7,193 bases of DNA, taken from the NCBI GenBank assembly GCA_045532145.1, contig JAZSFJ010000113.1, positions 1-7,193 of the forward strand, read 5' to 3'. The position numbers and the translations under genes were made by a program. Below the pieces are notes generated by a model. It worked only from the letters and a program-made list of their open reading frames with translations. It was not told the DNA's origin and made no database searches. The stretch is from SIG459 sp045532145 (GTDB lineage Bacteria; Bacillota; Clostridia; Oscillospirales; Oscillospiraceae). Below, piece by piece: positions 1-6,134 of the stretch; the stretch's first letter is position 1, and the number at the start of each line of letters is the position of its first letter.

Positions 1-293
1 CCGGTTTCGGTGCAGGTGGCTGCGACTGCTGCGTCGATTACCTCGTCGTGACCGTTGGCTGCAACCTCTTCCTGTGCAACGAGGACTTCACCGCAGGTCT
101 CGCAGTGCTTACCTTCTGTCAGACCGGTTTCGGTGCAAGTGGCTGCGACTGCTGCATCGATTACTTCGTTGTGGCCGAGGGCGGATGTTTCCGCGCCAGT
201 ATAGCTGTATCCGCAGACAGAGCAAGCATAGGTGGTGTAACCGGCTACGGTGCAAGTAGGCGCAGTTACTACGCCCTCATCGTAGCTGTGGCC
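1..293 (-). repeat. Tandem 123-bp coding repeat (41-aa Cys/His modules)
   Basis: Bases 1-50 and 124-173 match at 46 of 50 positions, giving an exact 123-bp (41-codon) period in frame with the surface protein. The protein modules are residues 846-884 (divergent), 885-925 (complete) and 926 onward (cut by the window edge). Each keeps one His and three Cys: H847/C859/C869/C872 and H886/C898/C909/C912, with spacing H-x11-C-x9/10-C-x2-C. The pattern could bind a metal, but that is an inference. The high DNA identity suggests recent duplication, so copy number may vary between strains. More copies probably lie to the left. Confidence 0.85.
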
Positions 294-2828
294 AGTGCCG
301 CCCTGAGCGGCATCTGTTGAGCATTCCCATCTGCCGGTGGTGTTGTTATAAACATATGCATTAGTTGTAGTCTGAATATAGCTTTCATCAGCATTTTTCA
401 GCTTTGCAGGGGTGATAGTGATTTTTTCTACAGCCATGTCACTGCCAGTCTGGGTAGCCTGATATGTTATGGATTCCGTTCCAACAGCGTTTATTCTAAC
501 TTTACCAGTTCCTTCGGAACTGATAATATTAGCACCGCTGGAAGTTGTATAAGCATTGCCGTTGACAATGATGATTCCATTAACATCAATCTTAGCATCT
601 ACCAGACTTTCATCGGTCCGCTTAGCTGTTGTGCCGTTAACTGTAGAATAGCCAACAGGAACAAATTTAAGGTTATCGCCGGCATAAACACCCCATTCAG
701 CTTGGGCATAAACATAGACTCTCTTGTTTGCATCAAACGTAAGAGTTGCATCTTTGGCAACAATTATCTCTGCACCAGGAACGATTGCAAGATCCTGTGC
801 AACGGTTGCGGTACCGGAATTGGCCTTGACGGTGATGTTATTGGGCAAAGGCAACACATAATCTGCAGTGTTTAATGTCAAATTAATATCACCCAACATT
901 CCTAAATCTTTAACAAAGGTGATGCTCATGGATGACAATGTGATATCGCCGTCAATTTCTACGATCAAACGATCATCTGATGCGCTGTAATATTTTGTCA
1001 GTGTTTTGCCGGTGGCGGGAACAAACATACCTCCAGCACCAATAAATGGAGCTGTTGTGTCAAGTGTTTGACTGGATGCATTCGCCGCCGTAACGATCAT
1101 TTCAGTTGCGCCACCCTCAAGAGTCAGTCTTGCCTCAATATTTTGAACATAATACTGATTGACGGGGAAAATATCGTTATTTGTAAATACGGAGTTTATC
1201 TCACCAGAGAACAAAGCTCCCGCACTGCCGCAAGTTGCTGTACCGCCGCGCCAATCTCGAATCTGGAAACATTCGTACACAGTAGATCCTGACTGTGCAA
1301 GAACATCACCTACACCTGCAACATAGCCATAGGCATACATGGTCGAACCAGATTCAAGGGTAATCTTACTTCCACTGTTCATGTGGATACGACCATGAGG
1401 GCCGGTAGGTGTACCGTTCCAAGAGTCAGCGTTTTGTCCAACTGCACATATTTCTGAAGCCACATTGATTACACCAGTCCCCTTAACGGTGATGTTAGCA
1501 CCATCTGCCATCGTCAGCGTTCTAAATGCACTAGGCGTTGTGTGAGCTTCCAAAACATTCGGCCTTGTCACGTTGGTAAGTGCATCATCATAAGGGATGA
1601 GCAATGTAACTCCGGCGGAGATTTCGTAGTTTCCAGAAGGGAGGGTTGCATTATTCATCAAAACAACAGTTTTGGTAGAGGCATTTTCTGCATAAGTATT
1701 TGCCACATTTAAATCACTAAACAAATGATCTCCGCCAGCAAGATACCACCCGGTTCCTCCGTTAGGCGCAAAAACTGCGGTGATAGTTGTATCCACATCT
1801 GGCTTATATGTATAAGTAGCAGCTCTACCTATAATTTTTCCATTCTGATCTATCCATCCTATGAAGGAAGAGCCGTTTTTGGCGGTCGCCACCAGCGCTG
1901 CACCGCTCAGAGGAATAGTGAGGACAGCATTATTGGCAACTGCTGCACCATCCACAGTTACACTACCAAAATTATTGTCAATCTTAAATGTCACCTGGGA
2001 GGAACTTGCCACCTCGGTAGCCTCAAAATTAGATACCGATATATACGCTTTATCTCGCCATCCCGATCCTGTTGTGGTAGACAGTGTTACCGACTGGCTT
2101 GGCATCAGGTCGTATGTTCCTTCTTCGGTACCTGCCTGCTCTCCTACTTTCCATGAACTACCATTAGAAAAGGAATAACTAAAACTGACTTTCTTATTCT
2201 GCGATATGTTTTCTACTGTGACAGTCCCCGTTTTACTAGAGAACACTCCTCCGGTAACTGTATATTGCGTCCCACTTGCACTTGCGTTTGACGTTGTAAT
2301 GCTGTAGTCTGTGCCTGACACTGCCGTAGCCAGTATAGCAAAATTATTCTTAAGGACATTTCTATCCTCTAAAGCAGTTGCAAAAGCCACAGTTGCGGGA
2401 TTGTTGTTATAAATCCACTGCAAATCTGATTCTGATAAAAGACCGTCCTCGTGAGCCCAAATAAGGTCGTCGTCCAGATAGAGAATTTCCCAGTAGGCAT
2501 CCTCACAGGAAGCATCATTCATTTCCGCCACCTTGGAGGGAACGGCTTCTACCGCAATGTTGGCCGCGCCAAGATAAAACTCCAGCATTTCGTCAATCCG
2601 CGTCTGGAATTCCTGAACAGCATGGTTTTCGGGCATACTGGGAACAGGCTCTGTAACGGAGCCTGTATCCGTGGTATCCATATTGTCCTCGGTAATAACT
2701 GCCGCCTCGCTCTCATGCTCATGGCTCTCTCCTTCCTCCGCCGCGAAAGCGGAGAAGGGCAGAAGGGAAAAGAGCATGACAAAGCATAAGAAGAGAGAAA
2801 GTCCCCGTTTTTTCAAATTAGAAAGCAT
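1..2828 (-). CDS. Large secreted surface protein with InlB-like and Cys/His repeat modules, 3' end beyond window
   Basis: The visible part is 942 codons and stays open to the left edge. The ATG at 2828 follows a strong GGGAGGT site with 6-nt spacing. Residues 1-29 form a signal peptide: basic LKKR, a hydrophobic core, then A-F-A before Ala30. Residues 30-60 are acidic, and about 70-160 look helical and globular. From about 165 the chain is Thr/Ser/Gly/Asn-rich and beta-like. Residues about 283-354 (SFIGWIDQNGK, then TTITAVFAPN) resemble the divergent InlB B-repeat seen in Firmicutes surface proteins. Residues 355-830 are a long beta-rich stretch I cannot assign. From 846 come modules of about 40 residues with a G-H start, one Cys and a C-x-x-C-G. 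Export to the envelope is well supported. An adhesin or matrix role is an inference. The anchor (LPxTG, SLH or other) would lie outside the window. The LFLC at 12-15 is not a lipobox, because a full signal peptidase I site follows. Confidence 0.9.
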   Translation of the reverse strand, partial: MLSNLKKRGLSLFLCFVMLFSLLPFSAFAAEEGESHEHESEAAVITEDNMDTTDTGSVTEPVPSMPENHAVQEFQTRIDEMLEFYLGAANIAVEAVPSKVAEMNDASCEDAYWEILYLDDDLIWAHEDGLLSESDLQWIYNNNPATVAFATALEDRNVLKNNFAILATAVSGTDYSITTSNASASGTQYTVTGGVFSSKTGTVTVENISQNKKVSFSYSFSNGSSWKVGEQAGTEEGTYDLMPSQSVTLSTTTGSGWRDKAYISVSNFEATEVASSSQVTFKIDNNFGSVTVDGAAVANNAVLTIPLSGAALVATAKNGSSFIGWIDQNGKIIGRAATYTYKPDVDTTITAVFAPNGGTGWYLAGGDHLFSDLNVANTYAENASTKTVVLMNNATLPSGNYEISAGVTLLIPYDDALTNVTRPNVLEAHTTPSAFRTLTMADGANITVKGTGVINVASEICAVGQNADSWNGTPTGPHGRIHMNSGSKITLESGSTMYAYGYVAGVGDVLAQSGSTVYECFQIRDWRGGTATCGSAGALFSGEINSVFTNNDIFPVNQYYVQNIEARLTLEGGATEMIVTAANASSQTLDTTAPFIGAGGMFVPATGKTLTKYYSASDDRLIVEIDGDITLSSMSITFVKDLGMLGDINLTLNTADYVLPLPNNITVKANSGTATVAQDLAIVPGAEIIVAKDATLTFDANKRVYVYAQAEWGVYAGDNLKFVPVGYSTVNGTTAKRTDESLVDAKIDVNGIIIVNGNAYTTSSGANIISSEGTGKVRINAVGTESITYQATQTGSDMAVEKITITPAKLKNADESYIQTTTNAYVYNNTTGRWECSTDAAQGGTGHSYDEGVVTAPTCTVAGYTTYACSVCGYSYTGAETSALGHNEVIDAAVAATCTETGLTEGKHCETCGEVLVAQEEVAANGHDEVIDAAVAATCTET

Positions 2829-2834
2829 TTATAT

Positions 2835-2841
2835 ACCTCCC
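2835..2841 (-). promoter_or_regulatory. Ribosome binding site of the surface protein
   Basis: GGGAGGT on the minus strand lies 6 nt before the ATG at 2828. This fixes the start. No other in-frame ATG nearby has such a site. Confidence 0.8.
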
Positions 2842-2843
2842 AT

Positions 2844-2864
2844 GCATATCTCCGGGAGATATGC
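2844..2864 (-). promoter_or_regulatory. Perfect palindrome in the leader, next to the ribosome site
   Basis: GCATATCTCC at 2844-2853 and GGAGATATGC at 2855-2864 are exact inverted repeats around one base, so RNA can form an 8-bp stem with a 5-nt loop. The palindrome ends 2 nt before the GGGAGGT ribosome site. The leader segment AUAUCUCCC can instead pair with GGGAGGUAU over the ribosome site (one G-U pair). Two exclusive folds are therefore possible, which could control translation. The pairing is visible in the sequence; the regulatory role is an inference. A protein operator is the alternative. Confidence 0.45.
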
Positions 2865-2876
2865 GAATATGCGCGT

Positions 2877-2915
2877 TTCGGGTCATCCCCGGCCACTCAG
2901 CCGGGGTGACCCGAA
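2877..2915. repeat. Strong GC-rich stem-loop between pilin-like and surface genes
   Basis: TTCGGGTCA.CCCCGGC on the left pairs with its reverse complement on the right. There is a single bulged T at 2886 and a 6-nt CACTCA loop, giving about 16 bp. No run of T follows on the minus strand, where AAACGCGC comes next, so it is not a standard intrinsic terminator for the pilin-like gene. It may be an mRNA-stabilising or processing element that separates expression of the two genes, or a dispersed hairpin repeat. Confidence 0.6.
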
Positions 2916-2977
2916 TTTATCCTTTAATATTTCACTAAACAGAGAAGGTTATTGGGTCTGCCCTGTTCGTTTTTTCT

Positions 2978-4258
2978 TTAGCCCACCAGCCCCTGAAGAA
3001 GAGCCTGCATATCGTTGGTGCTGAAACCGTTGAGAAGCATATCATTGATAACTTCCTGATTTTTGGCGCTTTCGCCGACGATTTGCATTGCACCCATGTA
3101 ACCGGCTACATCAGCATCAGCAGACGCCATAAACTCCTGGAACTTGGGATCATCCAGTGCATCAAGGACATCACCAATAGCCGCCTCATCGGAAACAGGG
3201 ATATTATTCTTCTCAGCATAGGCAGAATACATACCATAGGTCAAAGCAGCTTGGGAGAGCGCCGCAGAAATATCACCACCATCGGCAAGGTTATCCTTGA
3301 TGGTCTGCTCTGCTGTGCCATTTGCAAGCTGTTTTGCAAAGGCATTTGCGTCAAAGCCGCTGTTCGTAGCAACGTTCAAAACGGCGTTATTGGCAAGAAT
3401 TGCATTTGCAGCTTCGGTCATCAAGTCTTCCGCTTTTCCTCCGGTAGCTTGAGCCATCATCTGTGCCTTCTCAGTTACAAGGGCATCAAGAGCTTCCTCA
3501 AAGCCGTCAGCGCCCGCATCGGCAAAGCCAAGTGACTGAGCGAGGCTATTCATGTTTGCACCGCCCTGAATAAGAGCAACCATTCGTTCATCAGGATCCT
3601 CTCCACCAACAAGGGAAGCAGCCAAATCAGTGGCAAAGTCAACCTTGCCAAGAAGAGTGTCGGGTGCAAGAGTTGCGAAGATACTGCTCTTGAAAGCAGT
3701 AATATCATCAGCAAGAGCGGTGTTGCCAAGAAGCTGAGCCATCAGGTCAGAGTAGGTCTTGCTCATTTCGAGAACTCCGAAGTTGCCTTCCTTATCAAGG
3801 TAAAGGGTCTTGCCTACATACTGCTCACCCTTGAAGGCTGCAGTCTCATTGCCGGCGAAGAAAATAGCAAAGGAATCAGCAACTGCCGTAGTAACATCGC
3901 CCTTGCCGGGATAAGTAACGGTGAGGAAATAGTCATATCCAGCTGCAGCGGGAGCAGCGGACAAAGTCTGCTTGGGCTCGCAAATGAGGCCGTCTTCGTC
4001 AACAGAGATCTGGGCAACAGCCTTGACATGGTCCATACCGTTAGTCAGGCAAGCGGCTGCGAATGCGGTGTTGATGGTGTCCAGAAGCTGCTCGTCAGCG
4101 GCTTCCTGAGCCTTCTTTATGTAGCCGTTGTACACGGGGATAGCCACGCCGGCGAGGATAGCCAGAATGGCGATAACAACGATGAGCTCAACCAGAGTGA
4201 AGCCCTTGTGGCTCTTGGACAGGGTCCAGAAGCGCTGGAATTTTTCTTTAAGTTTCAT
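2978..4258 (-). CDS. Oversized type IV prepilin-like protein (426 aa)
   Basis: The N-terminus is a class-III prepilin signal: a basic leader of 19 residues, then G19|F20-TLVEL, with Glu24 as the conserved Glu5 of the mature chain. Next comes the hydrophobic helix to about residue 42 and YNGYIKKAQ. A prepilin peptidase would cut after G19 and methylate F20, and the helix would pack in a pilus or pseudopilus core at the membrane. Residues 60-165 have a pilin-like head with two Cys (C70, C93) that could pair. From about 165 the rest is Ala-rich and helical, without further motifs. Most pilins have 130-200 residues, so the C-terminal 260 are an addition of unknown role. The ATG at 4258 has an AAAGGAG site 7 nt upstream. 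No pilus assembly ATPase or peptidase gene is in the window. The assignment as pilin-like is firm; pilus versus secretion pseudopilus versus stand-alone surface protein is undecided. Confidence 0.9.
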   Translation of the reverse strand: MKLKEKFQRFWTLSKSHKGFTLVELIVVIAILAILAGVAIPVYNGYIKKAQEAADEQLLDTINTAFAAACLTNGMDHVKAVAQISVDEDGLICEPKQTLSAAPAAAGYDYFLTVTYPGKGDVTTAVADSFAIFFAGNETAAFKGEQYVGKTLYLDKEGNFGVLEMSKTYSDLMAQLLGNTALADDITAFKSSIFATLAPDTLLGKVDFATDLAASLVGGEDPDERMVALIQGGANMNSLAQSLGFADAGADGFEEALDALVTEKAQMMAQATGGKAEDLMTEAANAILANNAVLNVATNSGFDANAFAKQLANGTAEQTIKDNLADGGDISAALSQAALTYGMYSAYAEKNNIPVSDEAAIGDVLDALDDPKFQEFMASADADVAGYMGAMQIVGESAKNQEVINDMLLNGFSTNDMQALLQGLVG

Positions 4259-4265
4259 AGTATTT

Positions 4266-4270
4266 CTCCT
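4266..4270 (-). promoter_or_regulatory. Ribosome binding site of the pilin-like gene
   Basis: AGGAG within AAAGGAGA on the minus strand, 7 nt before the ATG at 4258. Standard strength; it confirms the start. Confidence 0.8.
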
Positions 4271-4289
4271 TTAATTGGTTTACATTATC

Positions 4290-4312
4290 AAAAACAGCGG
4301 GAATGCGCTGTT
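4290..4312 (-). terminator. Possible terminator or attenuator upstream of the pilin-like gene
   Basis: On the minus strand AACAGCG and CGCTGTT form a perfect 7-bp stem with a 6-nt loop. The last two T of the stem continue into a run of five T. It could end the zinc-ribbon transcript before the pilin-like gene, or act as a leader hairpin of the pilin-like gene, whose start is 32 nt further on. The stem is short, so confidence is moderate. I could not find a clear promoter for the pilin-like gene in this gap. Confidence 0.45.
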
Positions 4313-4352
4313 ATTTATGGGGTAGCGATTTGGGGTGGGGGACGGATTTAAG

Positions 4353-4410
4353 CACAATCCCTCAGTCACGGCCTACGCCGTGACAGCTCCCTTTACACAA
4401 GGGAGCCTTT
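4353..4410 (-). repeat. Intergenic double-hairpin repeat, copy A
   Basis: Read on the minus strand, this begins AAAGGCTCCCTT and carries two hairpins. The first is AAGGGAGC with GCTCCCTT (8 bp, 5-nt loop, 4386-4406). The second is GTCACGGC with GCCGTGAC (8 bp, loop 4373-4376, 4365-4384). It ends GACTGAGGGATTGTG. The same architecture recurs in opposite orientation at 7121-7178. I recognise this layout from intergenic regions of gut Clostridia; that link is from memory. It may be a MITE-like or REP-like element, and its function is unknown. Confidence 0.65.
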
Positions 4411-4440
4411 GGGTATGAGGGTTGCCGCGCCGGCATTGTG

Positions 4441-4570
4441 GAGGCGGGCGATTCGTGAATCGCCCCTACGGCGCAATGACGGGGGCTGAGGATTATCCCA
4501 TTTCGCCGGGGTATGCCGCCTGTTGTGGGCGATTGCCGCCGGACCGTCGGGGACGCCGGTCCCTACGGGG
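4441..4570. repeat. Cluster of palindromic intergenic repeats
   Basis: Two hairpins share the same tail, CCCTACGG. GGGCGATTC and GAATCGCCC form a perfect 9-bp stem at 4446-4465, followed by CTACGG. GGACCG (4541-4546) and CGGTCC (4557-4562) form the outer stem of the second, again followed by CTACGG. A shared tail after different hairpins suggests related dispersed repeat units. The rest of the 4259-4573 gap holds only the ribosome site, the short hairpin at 4290-4312, copy A of the double-hairpin repeat and a G-rich stretch near 4319-4344. I see no gene in it. Confidence 0.55.
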
Positions 4571-4573
4571 GCC

Positions 4574-5695
4574 TTAAATGTGCGCGGGAGTTGCAATTGC
4601 ACGGCCCGGGCTTACGCGGGGCTCGGTGCGTCTTGCCGCCTTCACCTTTCCGGCGCATACGGGGCAGCCGGTGCCGGCTTTGCGGGTGCGGGAATATATG
4701 GCCGCCTGCCAGACATGGTGTTCGCCGCAGCGCCACCACACTTTTTTATTACTGCCCAGGCTGACCTCATCGGGACGCAGGCCGCCGTTGAGGGGCTGGT
4801 ACCATTCCTCCGCCAGAGCGGGGCGCAGGGTGGCAAGGTCATTGAAGCCCGCAAGCACCTGTTTGCCTGTGCAGTAAGGACAGCCGGAGGCCTTGGCTCT
4901 TGTTCTGGAGAACACCACAGCCTGCCATGAGTGGCCCTTATCGCAGCGCCACCACACCTTATCGTGGGCGGAGGGAAGAATCCGTGAGGGATCTATTCCG
5001 GTATTTTTTTCTTTGTCCCATTGGGCCATAAGTTCGGGATTGCTTGTCGCCAGATCGGTCTCGCCGGGAATGGCCCGCTTGCCCCCGCAGTAGGGACAGC
5101 CGCAGCCGTCAAGGGCAACGGAGGCAACGCTGGCCTCCCATTCATGACCCTTATCGCAGCACCAGAGCACCTTTTTATGGGAGCCCGCGGTGACGCTCAG
5201 GGTTGTAAGCTTATTTGCGGAGCTCCAGTATCTGATAAGCTCCGGGTGGGTTGTGCCAAGGTCAGTCTCGCCGGGTATGGCATTGCGCCCCGAGCAATAG
5301 GGACAGGCTGTACCTGAGCTGACGGAATGCACCGTTGCCTGCCACTCATGACCTTTATCGCAGATCCACCACACCTGCTTCTTGCTGCCGGAGGATACCT
5401 CCGCAGGGCTGAGAGAGCCGTTGCGCAGGGGATGCCACATTTTCGCCGTCTCGGGCTTGACTGCCGCGAGGTCGTTTTCCCCGGACAAAACCGCCTGATT
5501 GGCGCAAAAAGGGCAGCCACGTCCATCGTACACCCGCGAAGACAGTGCAGCCTGCCATTCGTGGCCCTTGTCGCAGCGCCACCAGGCTTTATCGCGGGAA
5601 CGGGTCGAGACCTGCTCCGGTTTCTTTTCATTTTTGTCCTGTGCCCATTCTTTCTGCAATCGCAGGTTTTCAATGAAGTAATCCTGTAATGTCAC
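4574..5695 (-). CDS. Protein with five tandem DUF4379-type zinc-ribbon modules
   Basis: Residue numbers count from the TTG at 5698, one codon upstream. Five modules of about 70 residues each carry W-W-x-C-D-K-G-H-x-W followed about 16 residues later by C-P-x-C. The ligands are C42/H46/C62/C65, C113/H117/C132/C135, C181/H185/C201/C204, C252/H256/C273/C276 and C324/H328/C345/C348, so all 20 are present. This matches the probable zinc-ribbon family DUF4379 (PF14311), whose biochemical role is not established; nucleic acid binding is a reasonable guess. There is no signal peptide, membrane segment or catalytic domain, so it should be cytoplasmic. Starts at TTG 5698 and GTG 5695 are both possible. 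I chose GTG because AGGGGG lies 6 nt away from it but only 3 nt from TTG. The last 25 residues do not resemble the modules and end beside a palindromic repeat cluster. A promoter at 5920-5948 inside a possible invertible segment points at this gene. Confidence 0.88.
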   Translation of the reverse strand: MTLQDYFIENLRLQKEWAQDKNEKKPEQVSTRSRDKAWWRCDKGHEWQAALSSRVYDGRGCPFCANQAVLSGENDLAAVKPETAKMWHPLRNGSLSPAEVSSGSKKQVWWICDKGHEWQATVHSVSSGTACPYCSGRNAIPGETDLGTTHPELIRYWSSANKLTTLSVTAGSHKKVLWCCDKGHEWEASVASVALDGCGCPYCGGKRAIPGETDLATSNPELMAQWDKEKNTGIDPSRILPSAHDKVWWRCDKGHSWQAVVFSRTRAKASGCPYCTGKQVLAGFNDLATLRPALAEEWYQPLNGGLRPDEVSLGSNKKVWWRCGEHHVWQAAIYSRTRKAGTGCPVCAGKVKAARRTEPRVSPGRAIATPAHI

Positions 5696-5698
5696 CAA

Positions 5699-5867
5699 TT
5701 ACCCCCTCTCCCTCGGCCGGGAAAGTCCTCGTCGCAAAATGGACTTCATCCGCCAAAATCGGGACGTCCCTCCGCGCATCCCTGCGTTGTCGCCGCGCAG
5801 AGAAGGAGGGGAAAATGGCCGTCTGCCACAGTCTGGAAGCACACTTTGACAGGCATCCCGCCCCGGC
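5699..5867 (-). other. Gene-free leader region of the zinc-ribbon gene
   Basis: I see no convincing gene here. A 68-residue minus-strand frame starting at 5876 overlaps the zinc-ribbon start, has no ribosome site and has arginine-rich random-looking content. The region holds the purine-rich ribosome site GGGAGAGGGGG (5702-5712), a 10-bp palindrome GGGACGTCCC (5761-5770) and a weak CTGCG/CGCAG stem (5782-5800). It would form most of a leader of about 218 nt if transcription starts near 5913. Confidence 0.4.
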
Positions 5868-5899
5868 GTTTACCACATAATGTTGATTATGTGGTAAAC
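5868..5899. repeat. Palindromic recombinase-like site 1
   Basis: GTTTACCACATAAT and ATTATGTGGTAAAC are perfect 14-bp inverted arms around the four bases GTTG. The core (5871-5896) reverse-complemented equals site 2 (6135-6160) at 25 of 26 positions, with CAAC as the centre. Paired arms around a short asymmetric centre are what a tyrosine recombinase crossover site looks like. The site lies 175 bp upstream of the zinc-ribbon gene. It could instead be an operator or the terminal repeat of a small element. Confidence 0.6.
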
Positions 5900-5919
5900 A
5901 GCGATAGCTTTACCCGTAC

Positions 5920-5948
5920 ATACTAGCACATAACAAGCCAAAAATCAA
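5920..5948 (-). promoter_or_regulatory. SigA-like promoter pointing at the zinc-ribbon gene
   Basis: On the minus strand TTGATT (5948-5943) and TAGTAT (5925-5920) are separated by exactly 17 bp, with a TGC extended -10 element directly before TAGTAT. Each hexamer matches consensus at four of six positions. Transcription would start near 5913 and run through site 1 into the zinc-ribbon gene. A degenerate half-site (5924-5934) overlaps the -10 region and spacer, so recombinase binding could block it. Confidence 0.5.
5924..5934. repeat. Third, degenerate half-site
   Basis: TAGCACATAAC matches the site arm TACCACATAAT at 9 of 11 positions and overlaps the promoter. No second arm follows at the proper distance, so it could bind a recombinase but is unlikely to be a crossover site. 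Chance similarity is possible. Confidence 0.3.
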
Positions 5949-6009
5949 CCATATTGTTGAAGCGCAAAGAGCAACAGGCGGATTTTTGGTACAAATTACA
6001 AAAAATGGA

Positions 6010-6072
6010 CGCAGCAAACAGGGCCAAGAGACGAACGAAAGCCTCTTGACCTTGCTTTTGCTGCGCTTTTTT
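6010..6072 (+). terminator. Long terminator-like hairpin, possibly two-way
   Basis: CGCAGCAAA...CCAAGAG (6010-6030) pairs with CTCTTG...TTTGCTGCG (6043-6065). There is one C-A mismatch, one 2-nt bulge, one G-U pair and a 12-nt loop. Six T follow at 6067-6072, one base after the stem on the plus strand. On the minus strand a run of six T (6005-6000) lies five bases after the stem, so it may also stop the recombinase transcript. The plus-strand form is stronger although no plus-strand gene was found. A small plus-strand RNA, or the result of an inversion, could explain that. Confidence 0.6.
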
Positions 6073-6134
6073 CATTTTTGAGGAAGTGGCGAGGCTGAAT
6101 ACAGGCAGTCCCCGTGGAGGCCGTGACGGAAAAA

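Noticed and set aside
1..176. CRISPR-like array at the left edge
   Set aside because: The 123-bp repeat is continuous, in frame and coding, with no spacers.
2784..2795. LFLC in the surface protein as a lipoprotein lipobox
   Set aside because: It sits early in the hydrophobic core, and a proper A-F-A signal peptidase I site follows at residues 27-29.
4319..4344. G-quadruplex in the G-rich stretch upstream of the pilin-like gene
   Set aside because: Only three clear G-runs are present, so a stable four-run quadruplex is not supported.
4513..5093. Several plus-strand frames of 66-135 codons
   Set aside because: They are antisense to the zinc-ribbon repeats and arise from the repeated W-C-D-K-G-H codons. 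Cys/Pro/Arg-rich random content.
5670..5876. Minus-strand frame of 68 codons upstream of the zinc-ribbon gene
   Set aside because: Starts with GTG inside palindromic site 1, lacks a ribosome site, overlaps the better-supported gene and has no domain.
5943..5960. Near-palindrome TCAAC...GTTGA as a fourth recombinase site
   Set aside because: The arms are only 5 bp and do not match TACCACATAAT. It overlaps the -35 hexamer by chance as far as I can tell.
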